Origin: JAAYCB01 sp012744395
GTDB taxonomy: Bacteria; Planctomycetota; Planctomycetia; Pirellulales; Thermoguttaceae
DNA: 64,000 nucleotides
Assembly: GCA_028703175.1 (NCBI GenBank)
Contig: JAQVNJ010000013.1
Coordinates: forward strand, 1 to 64,000
Direction: 5' to 3'
In this document: positions 25,793 to 35,195 of the stretch, piece after piece
Layout of the letters: the number at the start of each line of letters is the position of its first letter
How positions within the stretch are numbered: the stretch's first letter is position 1
Position numbers and translations under genes: made by a program
The notes under the pieces: generated by a model
Seen by the model: the letters and a program-made list of their open reading frames with translations, nothing else
Database searches by the model: none
What the model was told of the DNA's origin: nothing

Positions 25793-28210
25793 TTACCGCC
25801 GAGGCCGGCCGACGAGGTCGCTCGTCGAGACCAGCTTCCACGTCTTGCCGCCGTCGGCCGACATGATCATCACCCGCCGGTCGCCGCGCTGGTCCGTGCG
25901 GTAGAACCAGTAGGTCGACCAGTAGTCGTAGGAGAGGAACAGCCGCCCCGTGCGATCGATCGTCAGCCGGTGGTAGAACACGCTGTATTCCGACAGGGGC
26001 GGAATAATCAGTGCCTGGGGCGGTTGCCAATCGCCGTCCGGCGGTCTCCGCTGCTGGGCGAGCGTGGCGTAGCTGCTGGCCGGAAACGGCTCCTCTCCGG
26101 ATCGCCAAACGCGCGAGACGAGGTGCAGCGCGTCGTCGCGGCCGCAGACCAGGCCGAGATAGGTCTGCCGCGGCTGGCCGGCGGTGGGCGCGGGCTCCGT
26201 CCAGCCGCCGCCGGAATCGTTGGGCTGGAGCGATCGGGCGTAGGGGAAGGGCCGCCCATGCGTTCCGGCCAGCACGTGCAGGTGGCCGCGGCTGTCCATC
26301 GTGATGCTCGGCGTGTTGTGCACGTCGTTGGCCGGCGGCCCGTGGCCGACCAGCGCCGGCTTGCCCAGCGTCTTCGTCCGCCGATCGTAGGTGACGACAT
26401 ACGTGGGGACGCCCGGCGCCTTTTCGGCCGGATCGGTCGCCTCGGCCCAGACGACGTGGACCTTCGAGCCGCGCGAGACGATCGTCGACGGGCTGCCCGA
26501 GTGGAGCGACAGGCCGATCGACTGCCGCGAGATCAGGATCGGCTCACCGATCACGATCCGCCCGCCCTGCTTCTCCGGCACGAACAACTCCAGGTCGTTG
26601 ATCCGCCGCCAGATCAACTTCGGATCGGCGGCGGTCTGGGTGAAGCGGGCAATCGGCGGGGGGTAGTCGCCGCCGTTGTGCCCCGAGAACTGCTCCAGGT
26701 CGAAGGATTGGGATCGGCCCTGGCGCGGGGGAAGCGGCCAGGCTGCGAAGGTTTTGCCCCCGTCGGCCGAATGCAGCAGCGCCGCTCGGCGCGACGCACG
26801 CGCCAGCAGGTAGACGCCGCCATCGGCATCGAACGCCAGCTTGTTCGACGCCGAGCGGAACGGCTGCCGCGCGAGCTCCTCGTCGCCCGAGGTGACCGCG
26901 TCGCGGAGCGAGGTCTCGACCCACTGGCCGCCGCGCCAGCTGGCGATGCCGCCTTCCGTATTCAGGAACGGCCGGTTCTCAACATCGAAATAGACCTGCG
27001 TTGCCCGCGGGAAGTCAGCCAGGTAGCCGAACTGCTCGTTCTCGTGCTGATAGGGTTTCAGCACGAGGGGAATCGCGAACGGCTCGGCGGCCGGCGCGCG
27101 GCCCGGCCTGACCGTCAGCGTGCTGTAGGTGGAGAACTGCCGCTGGCCCGCGGGCGTCGCCCTGAGATGGACGCGCGCCTCGCTGGCGGGAACCGTGTAG
27201 CGAACCCGAACCTTCGCCGATCGCTTGCCCGCGATGGCCACTTCGCTCTCGGCGAGGCTGGCCGGCCAGGTCTTGCCGGGGAACTCCAGCTCGAGGCGGA
27301 TCGTCCGCTTCCGCTCGGCGTTGTTATCGACTTCGAAGGCGATCTCCGCCTGGCTGCCGGGCTGGCCATAGGCGGTCCGGCTGTAGGGGGCGAGCAACCA
27401 GCGATTCTCCGCCAGGGGAAACCACGACTCGGCGTGCGGAGTCCAGAGCGGCAGGTTGGGGTAGAGATCGCCGTCGTCCCAGCGGGTGACCCCGTCGATC
27501 TGGACCGTCGCCCGGCCGCGCGGCAGGTGCAGCCGCCAGGGGACGGCGTCGCGGCTGGGCGTTGCCGGCACGCTTCCCGAGGCCGCGCCCCTGGAATCGG
27601 CGGCCAGCCGGGCGACCTGGCGGCCTTTGCCGTCATAGACGGCGGCCTCCTCAACCCCCTCCGGCAGGCCGGTGATCTCGATGCCGAACGGGCCGGACCG
27701 CGGCAGGAAACAGACGTCGCGGGGCTGGTCCGGGTCGAGCAGCACGATCGGCTCCTCGCGCCGCGCGTCGCGGTGGCCCCGCGCGGTCTCGATCAGGTAG
27801 TGCGCCGAGTTCGTTTGAAAGCCCCAGGCGATCTCGTCGCCGTAGCGATCGTTGGAGACCGTGATGTTCAGCCCGTACACGCCCCTGCGCTCGACGCGCG
27901 TGGAAAGCCTGGCGGTCTGGACCGGCCCGAGGCCGCTGCCGCGGGCGCGCTGGTCGTCGGGAATCGTCACGTCTTGGATCACCCGCCGGTCCGGCCCGAC
28001 GAGGATCGCGCGGAGATCGGCCGTGCGGCCGGATCGGTTGCGGTCGCGTTTTTCCACGACGATCACCAGCTCGCCCGGCTCGGCGAGAAAATAGGCGCCG
28101 CCCGTGCCCCCGATCAGGAACGGGGCCCGCCCGGCTTCCTCCTGGGCGCTGGCGGAGCTTGCGACGAGGACCGCTGCCAGGAGCAGCTGCGAAATTCGTG
28201 TGAGATTCAT
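25793..28210 (-). CDS. Large secreted BNR-repeat protein
   Basis: 805 aa with a signal peptide (LLLAAVLVASSASAQ). The N-terminal half is a set of beta-rich domains. The C-terminal half is a BNR/Asp-box propeller: HSADGGKTFAAW, SADGGKTWKLV, and HNTPSITMDSRGHLHVL of the BNR_4 type. Related proteins are sialidase-like or ulvan/rhamnogalacturonan-binding proteins, so a polysaccharide substrate is likely but activity is unproven. The start overlaps the stop of the VWA-protein gene by four bases (ATGA), so it is translated from the same mRNA as the MoxR/Bat operon, an unusual partner. Confidence 0.78.
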   Translation of the reverse strand: MNLTRISQLLLAAVLVASSASAQEEAGRAPFLIGGTGGAYFLAEPGELVIVVEKRDRNRSGRTADLRAILVGPDRRVIQDVTIPDDQRARGSGLGPVQTARLSTRVERRGVYGLNITVSNDRYGDEIAWGFQTNSAHYLIETARGHRDARREEPIVLLDPDQPRDVCFLPRSGPFGIEITGLPEGVEEAAVYDGKGRQVARLAADSRGAASGSVPATPSRDAVPWRLHLPRGRATVQIDGVTRWDDGDLYPNLPLWTPHAESWFPLAENRWLLAPYSRTAYGQPGSQAEIAFEVDNNAERKRTIRLELEFPGKTWPASLAESEVAIAGKRSAKVRVRYTVPASEARVHLRATPAGQRQFSTYSTLTVRPGRAPAAEPFAIPLVLKPYQHENEQFGYLADFPRATQVYFDVENRPFLNTEGGIASWRGGQWVETSLRDAVTSGDEELARQPFRSASNKLAFDADGGVYLLARASRRAALLHSADGGKTFAAWPLPPRQGRSQSFDLEQFSGHNGGDYPPPIARFTQTAADPKLIWRRINDLELFVPEKQGGRIVIGEPILISRQSIGLSLHSGSPSTIVSRGSKVHVVWAEATDPAEKAPGVPTYVVTYDRRTKTLGKPALVGHGPPANDVHNTPSITMDSRGHLHVLAGTHGRPFPYARSLQPNDSGGGWTEPAPTAGQPRQTYLGLVCGRDDALHLVSRVWRSGEEPFPASSYATLAQQRRPPDGDWQPPQALIIPPLSEYSVFYHRLTIDRTGRLFLSYDYWSTYWFYRTDQRGDRRVMIMSADGGKTWKLVSTSDLVGRPRR

Positions 28211-30798
28211 GGCTTGGGACCTTGGTGCGGGTGATTGCGGTCTGGATCTGGATTCCGCTCCGAGCGCGGGCTCGGGGCGCTGCGCCCTGCGGTTGCCGGA
28301 TCACGTGGAAACACGGCGGGCAGCCGCCGGACGGCCAGGTCAGCCAGAAACGCCAGTATCGCCGCAAACAGGAGACAATGCCACACCGGCACGAGCCGCG
28401 TCCGCGGAGCCGCGCCCGGAGCCAGCAGTTGGCCGGGCGCCGGATGGAACCTTCCGCCCGTGGCAGAGGCGATCTCCTTCAACAAGGCGACGTTCGTCTC
28501 CCGCGGCGCAAGCTCATCGGGCCAATCGATGCAGACGGCTGTCTTGCCGGAGAACACCCGCTGACCGGCGATCGTTGCGGTGACGGTGAACTGGTACGTC
28601 CCCAGTTGCAGCGCGGGCGTCTCCAGGGCGTACTTGCCCGCCGCGACGCGCGGCATGGGCGATTCCCGCCTCTCGCCGTCGGGCCGGGTCCCCTGGAGCG
28701 AAACCTGGACATCTGCCTCAGGCCGGTCGCCGAGGGGTGGGGCGTCGACCGTGACGATCGTTGCCGCCAGGGCCCGCCGAGCGTGCAGCCGCCAGCCGCC
28801 GGCGCCGCCGGGACGGATGGCTTGCCGAACCAGCGTTGTCCAGAGCGGCTCCCAGCCGGACCAGGTCTTCCACGGCCGCGACCAGGAGCCGTCGAGATCC
28901 GACGTGAAGACGGCCGCCGTTCCCGCGCCGCACCGCCACCAGGCGGCGAGCGGGTCGCCGGCCTCGGCAAGCATGGCGATGCTGGCTGCGGGCTTTGCCT
29001 TGGTCTCCACATAACCGAGCAGGCTGGGCGGCTTGCCGAACGTCTGCGGCAGCGCCGGCCCGTATGCGGGCAAAAACGGCTGCTCGTGAATCCCGAAGCG
29101 GGCCGCCTTGGCGGTCTCTCGTGCGAAGACATCGGGCAGTTCGCGGGCATTCCGGCAGAGGTGGAAACTGCCGCCGCCGAGCTCGGCGATCGTCCGCAGC
29201 AGCGGCTCGGCTGCCCGCTCGCCAATTGCCACGGTCGAGATCGTGATCCCCGAGGCGGCCACGCCGCGTGCCAGAGCGTCGAAATCGCCCGGATAGGAAA
29301 TGCCGTCGGTGAGCACGATGATGTGCTTCAGATCTGCAAAACTCTCGTCCAAGGCGAGGTGGGCTTTTTCGATCGCCGGCAGCATGTTCGTGCCGCCGCC
29401 GGCGGAGAGCGTGTCGACCTGGCGGAGGACCTTCTGCTTGTCCGTGCACGGCTGGAGCGGGGCGATCCACCGGTTGGTCTCCTGGAAGGCGACGACCCCC
29501 AACTCGTCGCGAGCGTCAAGCATCTCGACGGTTCGCCGCACGGCCTGCTGGGCCAGCCCGATCGCCCCTCCCTCTTCCATCGAGCCCGATTGGTCGATGA
29601 CCAGCACGATCGCCAGCGAGGGCCGTTGCGAGCGCGCCTCGTAGCGGCAGGCGACCGGCAGGAGCTGTTCGAGCGGGTGGTCGCGGTAGCCGCCCGCGGT
29701 GAGCGAATCCGCGCCGCCGATCACCAGCAGCCCGCCCGCCAGGCGGCGGACGTAGGCGGCAATCGCCTCCGCCTGTTGCGGCGTGAAGGCCGCCGCCGGG
29801 ATGTTCGCCGCCACGACCAGGTCATATCGATCAAGCCCGCCGGCATCGCCGGGCAGGTCCTCCACCGAGAACGCGTGAGGCTCGATTCTCAATCGCCGCA
29901 GCAGGCTTTCAAGCCGGGCGAAATCCGCGTCACCCTTGCCGACAAGAAGCGCGCGAGCCGGGGATGACGGCCAGACGATCGCCCGAGCGAGATTGTTCTC
30001 CGGCCGCGTGTCCTCGAATCCTTCGAGGCGGGCCTGGAACTCGGCGTTCGGCTCATCGAGCAGCCGGGCGGAGAGAAGAACCGTCGCCTCGCGCTGCTCA
30101 ACGGCCACCTCGCGGCGCTCGACCTGAAGGCCGTCGCGGAGAAAGACCACCTCGCCCCGCGAGGGCCGATCCGAACGGATCGTGAGCTGGAGGGTGAAAT
30201 CTTCGCCCGGGCGGACCGTCCCCGGCGAGTCGAAAGCCGCGATCCAGGTTTCCGGTCCGGTTGTTGCCGCCAGCGGCACGGTGTCGACGGGGCTCTGGAG
30301 GGCCGCGGCCGCGGCAAGCAGATTGCCGGCAACCGTCGCGTTTCCATCGCTGAGGAGCACCGTGCGCTCGCTCGCCCGGGGAAACGCCGCGGCGGCTGCC
30401 GCCTCCAGCCCGGCGGCCAGGTCGGTGGCCAGCCGATCGGCCGATTCACCGGCCGTTGCGGCAAACGGCACGACGACCATGCGACCCGGACCGGCTCCGC
30501 TCTGGGCATCTTCAACGTATCTCTTGGCGGCCGCGGCGCCGCCTTCCGAGATGCTCGCGCTGCGGTCCACAAGCAGCACAGCGCAGCGCTCGTCAGAATC
30601 CTCGACAACAACCGGACCGGCCAACGCGAAAACCAACAGCGAAACAGTCAGCAGACGCAACGCCAGCGTCGCCAGCCTTCTCGCCAGCGGCTCGCGGGCG
30701 AGGCTCGCCCGCGAGGCAAGCGCCAGCACCGGCAGGAGGAGCAGCGCCGCCAGCACGGCCGGGTGGGCAAGTCGCAGGCTTTGAAGAAGATCGCTCAT
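28207..30798 (-). CDS. VWA-domain membrane protein (BatA/B-like, glutamine amidotransferase-like insert)
   Basis: 863 aa. Starts at 30798, two bases after the stop of the preceding gene. Two N-terminal membrane helices (about 13-60) are followed by one degenerate VWA-like segment with DRSAS, a GATase1-like region around residues 290-380 (LLVIGGADSLTAGGY), and a complete VWA domain with an intact MIDAS, VIDQSGSMEEGG (about 405). A C-terminal helix (LLFAAILAFLADLAV) anchors the other end. The architecture is common in planctomycete MoxR operons. MoxR/VWA systems are thought to act as chaperones for envelope or cofactor-containing proteins. It is fourth in the operon that begins at 33417. Confidence 0.85.
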   Translation of the reverse strand: MSDLLQSLRLAHPAVLAALLLLPVLALASRASLAREPLARRLATLALRLLTVSLLVFALAGPVVVEDSDERCAVLLVDRSASISEGGAAAAKRYVEDAQSGAGPGRMVVVPFAATAGESADRLATDLAAGLEAAAAAAFPRASERTVLLSDGNATVAGNLLAAAAALQSPVDTVPLAATTGPETWIAAFDSPGTVRPGEDFTLQLTIRSDRPSRGEVVFLRDGLQVERREVAVEQREATVLLSARLLDEPNAEFQARLEGFEDTRPENNLARAIVWPSSPARALLVGKGDADFARLESLLRRLRIEPHAFSVEDLPGDAGGLDRYDLVVAANIPAAAFTPQQAEAIAAYVRRLAGGLLVIGGADSLTAGGYRDHPLEQLLPVACRYEARSQRPSLAIVLVIDQSGSMEEGGAIGLAQQAVRRTVEMLDARDELGVVAFQETNRWIAPLQPCTDKQKVLRQVDTLSAGGGTNMLPAIEKAHLALDESFADLKHIIVLTDGISYPGDFDALARGVAASGITISTVAIGERAAEPLLRTIAELGGGSFHLCRNARELPDVFARETAKAARFGIHEQPFLPAYGPALPQTFGKPPSLLGYVETKAKPAASIAMLAEAGDPLAAWWRCGAGTAAVFTSDLDGSWSRPWKTWSGWEPLWTTLVRQAIRPGGAGGWRLHARRALAATIVTVDAPPLGDRPEADVQVSLQGTRPDGERRESPMPRVAAGKYALETPALQLGTYQFTVTATIAGQRVFSGKTAVCIDWPDELAPRETNVALLKEIASATGGRFHPAPGQLLAPGAAPRTRLVPVWHCLLFAAILAFLADLAVRRLPAVFPRDPATAGRSAPSPRSERNPDPDRNHPHQGPKP

Positions 30799-30800
30799 CT

Positions 30801-31544
30801 TCAGCAGGTCCATCGCCGGTGGTAAGAAAACCATTCGAGGGCCAACAGCAACATCGCCGTGCACACGGCCCAGGGCCATAGGGGCGCCACCCGGCGGGCC
30901 CGCGGCTGGTCCGCCGGCCCGAGCGAGCCGGCCGGTCGCCCCGTCTCGCGGACGTCTTGTTCCGTGCCCGCGGAATACTGCGGGCCGATCGCGTGGATTT
31001 CAAGCCGAGTCGCCGGCGCAGCCAACTCGGCGGCGACGCGGACGGCCTGTCTCATGCGAGACGGCCGAGCGACGGCCGTCAGCCGATCGACAGCCGCCGC
31101 CAGGCGGTTCCGATCCTGTTGCCGGCCGCAGACCAATACGGCCGCGCCCGCGGTTGAGATCACGACGCCATGCTCGCGTTCGCCAAGCGAACGGATCACG
31201 GACTGGGCGGCCTGCTTTGCCTGGTCGAGACGGTTTGCCTGGCCGCCCGGGGCCGCCGTATCGAGTGAATTGTCGATCAGCAGGACGACCGTTCTGGGCC
31301 TGTTCCAGCAGGGGTCCGCCGCGGCAAACACGATCAGGCCCAGAATGGCCATGTGAATCGCCGCCGAGCGGACGCGACGGCGGCGCCAGAGTCTGGCGCT
31401 GGTGCGCGGCTCGCCCAGGATCCGCAGCCAGAGGCGCCCGGTTGCCACCTCGACGCGCCCCGGGCGGATCGCACGCAGGTAGACGAGCACGATCGCGGCG
31501 GCGGCCAGCCCCCAGAGGAGCGCCGCAGGGCGGATCAGGATCAT
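30801..31544 (-). CDS. BatA-type membrane protein with degenerate VWA domain
   Basis: 247 aa from MILIRPAALLWGLAAAA at 31544; upstream frame rejected because it lies inside the DUF58 gene. Begins with the aerotolerance/BatA N-terminal domain: helix 1 at 6-25, a cytoplasmic RLWRRRRVRS loop, helix 2 (AIHMAILGLIVFAAADP). A VWA-like segment follows, LLIDNSLDTAAPG, in which the last MIDAS serine is Asp, so metal binding is probably lost. A final helix (APLWPWAVCTAMLLLALEWF) ends the protein. Lies 11 bases behind the DUF58 gene and 2 bases ahead of the large VWA gene. Confidence 0.8.
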   Translation of the reverse strand: MILIRPAALLWGLAAAAIVLVYLRAIRPGRVEVATGRLWLRILGEPRTSARLWRRRRVRSAAIHMAILGLIVFAAADPCWNRPRTVVLLIDNSLDTAAPGGQANRLDQAKQAAQSVIRSLGEREHGVVISTAGAAVLVCGRQQDRNRLAAAVDRLTAVARPSRMRQAVRVAAELAAPATRLEIHAIGPQYSAGTEQDVRETGRPAGSLGPADQPRARRVAPLWPWAVCTAMLLLALEWFSYHRRWTC

Positions 31545-31555
31545 CGCCGGGGCAA

Positions 31556-32440
31556 TCACGCGAATCGGCTCCTGGTTCGGATCACCTCCTGCAAGACGCG
31601 CTGCTCGGGCAGATCGAGCCCCGCCCTGACATAGGGCACGCGCCATTTCCGGCAATAGCGTCGCGGCAGTTCCCGCTGCTCGGCCAGAAGCTCGCCGTAG
31701 CGGCGCAGGTGTGCTCTGGTAATCGTGACCTGCCACAGGTCACCGCTTTCGACGTCGACCAGTTCCAGGTCGCCCGGCGCGACCTCGCCTGCCTCGCGCG
31801 GGTCGTGGATGTGGACCACGCGCGGCGAGCAACCGGCCAGCCGCAACACATCGAGCCCGGCGCAAGATGCCTCGGCCTCGCCCAGATCGCTGATCACGAC
31901 CACGTGCCGAGGGCCGCCGCGGCGGTGGCGGGCGAACCGTTCGGCCGCCCGACGGAGATTCGTCCCGCCGCGTCCGGGCGCGAGCCGCGCCAGCTCGCGC
32001 AAGAGCGCGCCGGCGCGCCCCTTGCCTCGCAATGGGCCGATCGGCTGCTCGAGCCGATCGGAAAACGTGAGAAGGGTCAACTCGGCCTGCTGATCGAGCG
32101 CAACGTAGCCCAGGGCCGCGGCGATTCGGGCCGCCAGGGTGAATCTGGCAACCGGCGTGCCCAGTCCCATGCTGGCCGACGCGTCGAGCAGCAGGTGCAC
32201 GCGGCAGTCGCGCTGGACGGCGAATTGCCGGACGCGGAGTTCATCGTGGCGGGCACAGACGCTCCAATCGATCTGCCGGTAATCGTCGCCGGCGGCGTAG
32301 TCGCGATAGCCGCTCAGCTCGGTGCCCCCGCAAGGCAGGCGCGGCGCGGCTTGGGCCAATATTCCGCCTCCGCAGCGGCGCGCGGCCAGGGCCAGGCGTT
32401 CCAGGCGGGGCAGATCGTCGAATCTCACCGTGCTGGCCAT
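31556..32440 (-). CDS. DUF58-domain protein of the MoxR operon
   Basis: 294 aa from MASTVRFDDLPRLERL at 32440. The DUF58 signature GYRDYAAGDDYRQIDWSVC appears near residue 50, followed by a VWA-like fold, LLLDASASMGLG and VVVISDLGEAEAS. Cytoplasmic. DUF58 proteins always accompany MoxR AAA+ ATPases and probably bring substrates to them. Start overlaps the end of the MoxR gene by 16 bases, implying coupling. Confidence 0.88.
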   Translation of the reverse strand: MASTVRFDDLPRLERLALAARRCGGGILAQAAPRLPCGGTELSGYRDYAAGDDYRQIDWSVCARHDELRVRQFAVQRDCRVHLLLDASASMGLGTPVARFTLAARIAAALGYVALDQQAELTLLTFSDRLEQPIGPLRGKGRAGALLRELARLAPGRGGTNLRRAAERFARHRRGGPRHVVVISDLGEAEASCAGLDVLRLAGCSPRVVHIHDPREAGEVAPGDLELVDVESGDLWQVTITRAHLRRYGELLAEQRELPRRYCRKWRVPYVRAGLDLPEQRVLQEVIRTRSRFA

Positions 32441-33417
32441 TTCGCCACGATCCGATCGAGCAGAGCATCGGGCGCGATGCCTTCGGCTAGCCCCTCGTAG
32501 TTGAGCGAAATCCGGTGCCGCAACGCCATCGGCAGGGCCTGGCGGATGTCCGCGGCGGCAGCCTCGCCGCGGCCGGCCAGGATCGCCTTTGCCTTGGCGG
32601 CCAGGATGACCGCCTGGGCCCCGCGCGGCCCCGCGCCGTGACGGACATACTGCCGGACCGCGTCCGGCGCGCCGGCCTGGCCGGGATCGGTCGCCAGCAC
32701 CAGCCCGATCGCCTGCCGGCGCAAGTCGGCCGCGATCGGGACCTGGCGGATGCACGCGCCCATTTCCAGGACTTCGGCGCCGGTCAGGACAGGCTGAATT
32801 GTGACCGTTGCGGCCTCCGTTGTCCGATCGAGAATCTGTTCGAGGTCGCTTGCGTCGGCGCGCTTTATCGTGAGCTTGAACAGAAACCGGTCGAGCTGCG
32901 CGTCCGGCAGGGGAAACGTGCCTTCCGCCTCCAGCGGGTTTTGCGTGGCGATTACGAAATGGGGCCGAGGCAGCTCGAAGCTCTCGGTGGAGACCGTGAC
33001 GCGCGCGTCGTCCATCGCTTCGAGCAGGGCCGACTGGGTCTTGGGCATCGCCCGGCTGACGTGGTCGGCAAGCACAATGTTGGCAAACAGGGGACCTCTC
33101 TGGAATTCAAACGTCCGCCGTCCCTGCGGCGTCTCCATGATCACGTAGGTGCCGATGATGTCGGCTGTCATCAGGTCCGGCGTGCATTGGATTCGCTGGA
33201 AAGAGACGTCAACGACGTTGGCCAGCGCCCGGGCGAGGGTCGTCTTTCCCGTTCCGGGGAGCCCCTCCAGGAGGACGTGCCCGCCGGCGGCCAGTGCCGT
33301 CAAAACCCCCTCGACGACCGATTCCTGGCCGACGAACGCCTTGCCGATTTCGCGTCGCATCTTCTCGAAGCGGCCGCGGAACCGATCCAGCCTTTCCTCC
33401 AAATTGGCGATGCTCAT
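32425..33417 (-). CDS. MoxR-family AAA+ ATPase with altered Walker B
   Basis: 330 aa from MSIANLEERLDRF at 33417 (GGAG upstream). Walker A GLPGTGKTT at 52-60. The Walker B region, normally LLADEINRAPPKTQ, reads IVLADHVSRAMPKTQ, so the catalytic Glu is His119; I checked this on the DNA (GCCGACCACGTC). Sensor 1 ATQNPLEAEGTFPLP and the DAQLDRF box are normal. MoxR ATPases work with VWA proteins in maturation of enzymes and the envelope. With this change ATP binding should persist but hydrolysis may be weak, unless another residue substitutes. It heads the operon MoxR-DUF58-BatA-VWA-BNR. Confidence 0.9.
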   Translation of the reverse strand: MSIANLEERLDRFRGRFEKMRREIGKAFVGQESVVEGVLTALAAGGHVLLEGLPGTGKTTLARALANVVDVSFQRIQCTPDLMTADIIGTYVIMETPQGRRTFEFQRGPLFANIVLADHVSRAMPKTQSALLEAMDDARVTVSTESFELPRPHFVIATQNPLEAEGTFPLPDAQLDRFLFKLTIKRADASDLEQILDRTTEAATVTIQPVLTGAEVLEMGACIRQVPIAADLRRQAIGLVLATDPGQAGAPDAVRQYVRHGAGPRGAQAVILAAKAKAILAGRGEAAAADIRQALPMALRHRISLNYEGLAEGIAPDALLDRIVAKWPAR

Positions 33418-33890
33418 CGTGGAGAACTCCGGGGGAGTTGCCGATCGTTTGAGCGGCCCGGTCCCCATCTTGCCGCCGTGCAGCCCTTGCGGCGGGGGAG
33501 ACGTGGCTTGTGCAACGCCGACCTCACCGGGTCCGAGCCGTGAGGGAAGTATCCTCGGCGAATCCGACCGCGTCAAGCGACAGGCGTCGATTCGAGGCGG
33601 AGCAGGCATCAGGAAGAGAGCCTTTTCGGCCAAGCGGACCGCGGCCCTTGCCATGGGGCATCCGTTTCCGCCAGTCCGGGCCGCCCCCCTTGGCGAAGAA
33701 ACCACCAAATCCCGCCAACGCTTGACGCCGAACCAGCGTGCCGCTATCGATAGGGACAGCAACCGCGACAAACTCCAAGCCAGTTCACGGATCAAAGCAG
33801 GCGGAACTCGGGTCTCACCATGCAGGGGGTCGACGTGATCGCATTCTCCCGTTCGCCGCACTCCTCAGACAACCGATCGGGCGGCTCCGC
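33418..33890. other. Divergent intergenic region, no gene recognised
   Basis: About 470 bases between the MoxR operon and the MFS gene. The MoxR frame stays open upstream but shows no protein features. Promoters for both directions should lie here; none is clear. Confidence 0.5.
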
Positions 33891-35156
33891 ATGTCCATAG
33901 CACCGGCAACGCCCCCCTCTTCCGCCTCCTGGAAATGGTGGGTCAGTGGCCTGCTGCTGCTGGCCACGATGATCAATTACATGGACCGGCAGACGCTGGC
34001 GAACCTCTCCGTGCGGATCACCGATGAATTCGGGCTCTCCCAGGAGCAGTACGGCGATATCGAACTCGTCTTCGGCTGGGGGTTCGCCGTCGGCTCCTTG
34101 ACCTTCGGCATCCTCGCCGATCGCATCAACGTCCGCGTCCTCTATCCGGTTGTCCTGCTCGGATGGTCGGCGGTGGGCGTCGCCACGGGCCTGTCGCGCG
34201 GCCACGGCTCGCTCCTGGCGTGCCGCGCGATCCTCGGCTTCTTCGAGGCCGGCCACTGGCCCTGTGCGCTCCGCACGACACAATCCACCCTTTCGGCCGA
34301 CGATCGCCTGATGGGCAACAGCGTTCTGCAAAGCGGGGCGTCGCTGGGCGCTATCTTCACGCCCCTGGTGATCCGTGCGATCGTCGGCGGCAACACCGCC
34401 CCCGGAGTTTGGCGCCTGCCGTTTTTCGTCGTCGGTGCGAGCGGGGCGTTGTGGGTCGTCGCGTGGCTGTCGCTCGTTCGGCGCGGCGACCTGAAAATCG
34501 GCGGTCGAACCACCGGCGACGCCTCGCCGAGTAGACGTGACTGGTGGATGGGTTTGGCGGGCGACCGCCGCTTCTGGGCGCTGGTGATCATGGTCGTTTG
34601 CATCAACAGCGTCTGGCAGTTGATTCGGGCGTGGCTGCCGAAGTTCTTGCAGCAAGGTCGCGGTTACGACGAAGCGAGCATGCTGTATTTCAATTCCGCC
34701 TACTATGTCGCCACGGATGTCGGTTGCCTGCTGGCCGGCGGACTGGGGTTGTGGCTCGCCCGCCACGGCTTGCAGGCTCACCGCGCGCGGCTCCTGGTGT
34801 TTGGCCTCTGCTCGATCCTCGCCGCGCTGACCACGCTGGCCGCGGCACTGCCGCGGGGCTGGCCGCTGCTCGCCGTCCTGCTGATTATCGGAGCGAGCAC
34901 GCTCGGCCTGTTCCCCTGCTACTACTCCTTCACGCAGGAGATGGGTCGGCAGCACGTCGGCAAAGCCACCGGCCTGTTGGCGACAATCGCCTGGGTCGCC
35001 TCCGCGCCGCTCCAGAAGTTCTTCGGAAGGCTCGTCGATCAGACAGGCTCCTTCGATCTCGGCTTGGCGGTGATCGGCTGGGCGCCGTGCGTCGCACTCG
35101 GCGCGATGCTTCTGCTCTGGCGGCACGGCGAAGCACAGGACGCCGAAACGGGCTGA
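33891..35156 (+). CDS. MFS transporter, ACS/hexuronate type
   Basis: 421 aa from the ATG at 33891; upstream extension is not membrane-like. About 12 transmembrane helices. Motifs of the anion:cation symporter family: MINYMDRQTLANLS in helix 1, EFGLSQEQYGDIELVFGWGF, and RAILGFFEAGHWPCALR. Related proteins carry hexuronates, galactarate or other sugar acids with protons. It may feed the sugar-acid catabolism suggested by oxidoreductases nearby, but there is no direct operon partner; the M20 gene converges on it with a 39-base gap. Confidence 0.88.
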   Translation: MSIAPATPPSSASWKWWVSGLLLLATMINYMDRQTLANLSVRITDEFGLSQEQYGDIELVFGWGFAVGSLTFGILADRINVRVLYPVVLLGWSAVGVATGLSRGHGSLLACRAILGFFEAGHWPCALRTTQSTLSADDRLMGNSVLQSGASLGAIFTPLVIRAIVGGNTAPGVWRLPFFVVGASGALWVVAWLSLVRRGDLKIGGRTTGDASPSRRDWWMGLAGDRRFWALVIMVVCINSVWQLIRAWLPKFLQQGRGYDEASMLYFNSAYYVATDVGCLLAGGLGLWLARHGLQAHRARLLVFGLCSILAALTTLAAALPRGWPLLAVLLIIGASTLGLFPCYYSFTQEMGRQHVGKATGLLATIAWVASAPLQKFFGRLVDQTGSFDLGLAVIGWAPCVALGAMLLLWRHGEAQDAETG

Positions 35157-35195
35157 ATGAGGCACGCGCATCCCCCGCCGCGAGACATCCGTGCG

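Noticed and set aside
32425..33861. Extending the MoxR gene to an upstream start at 33861
   Set aside because: The added 148 residues are not protein-like. The start at 33417 has GGAG and the family's normal N-terminus.
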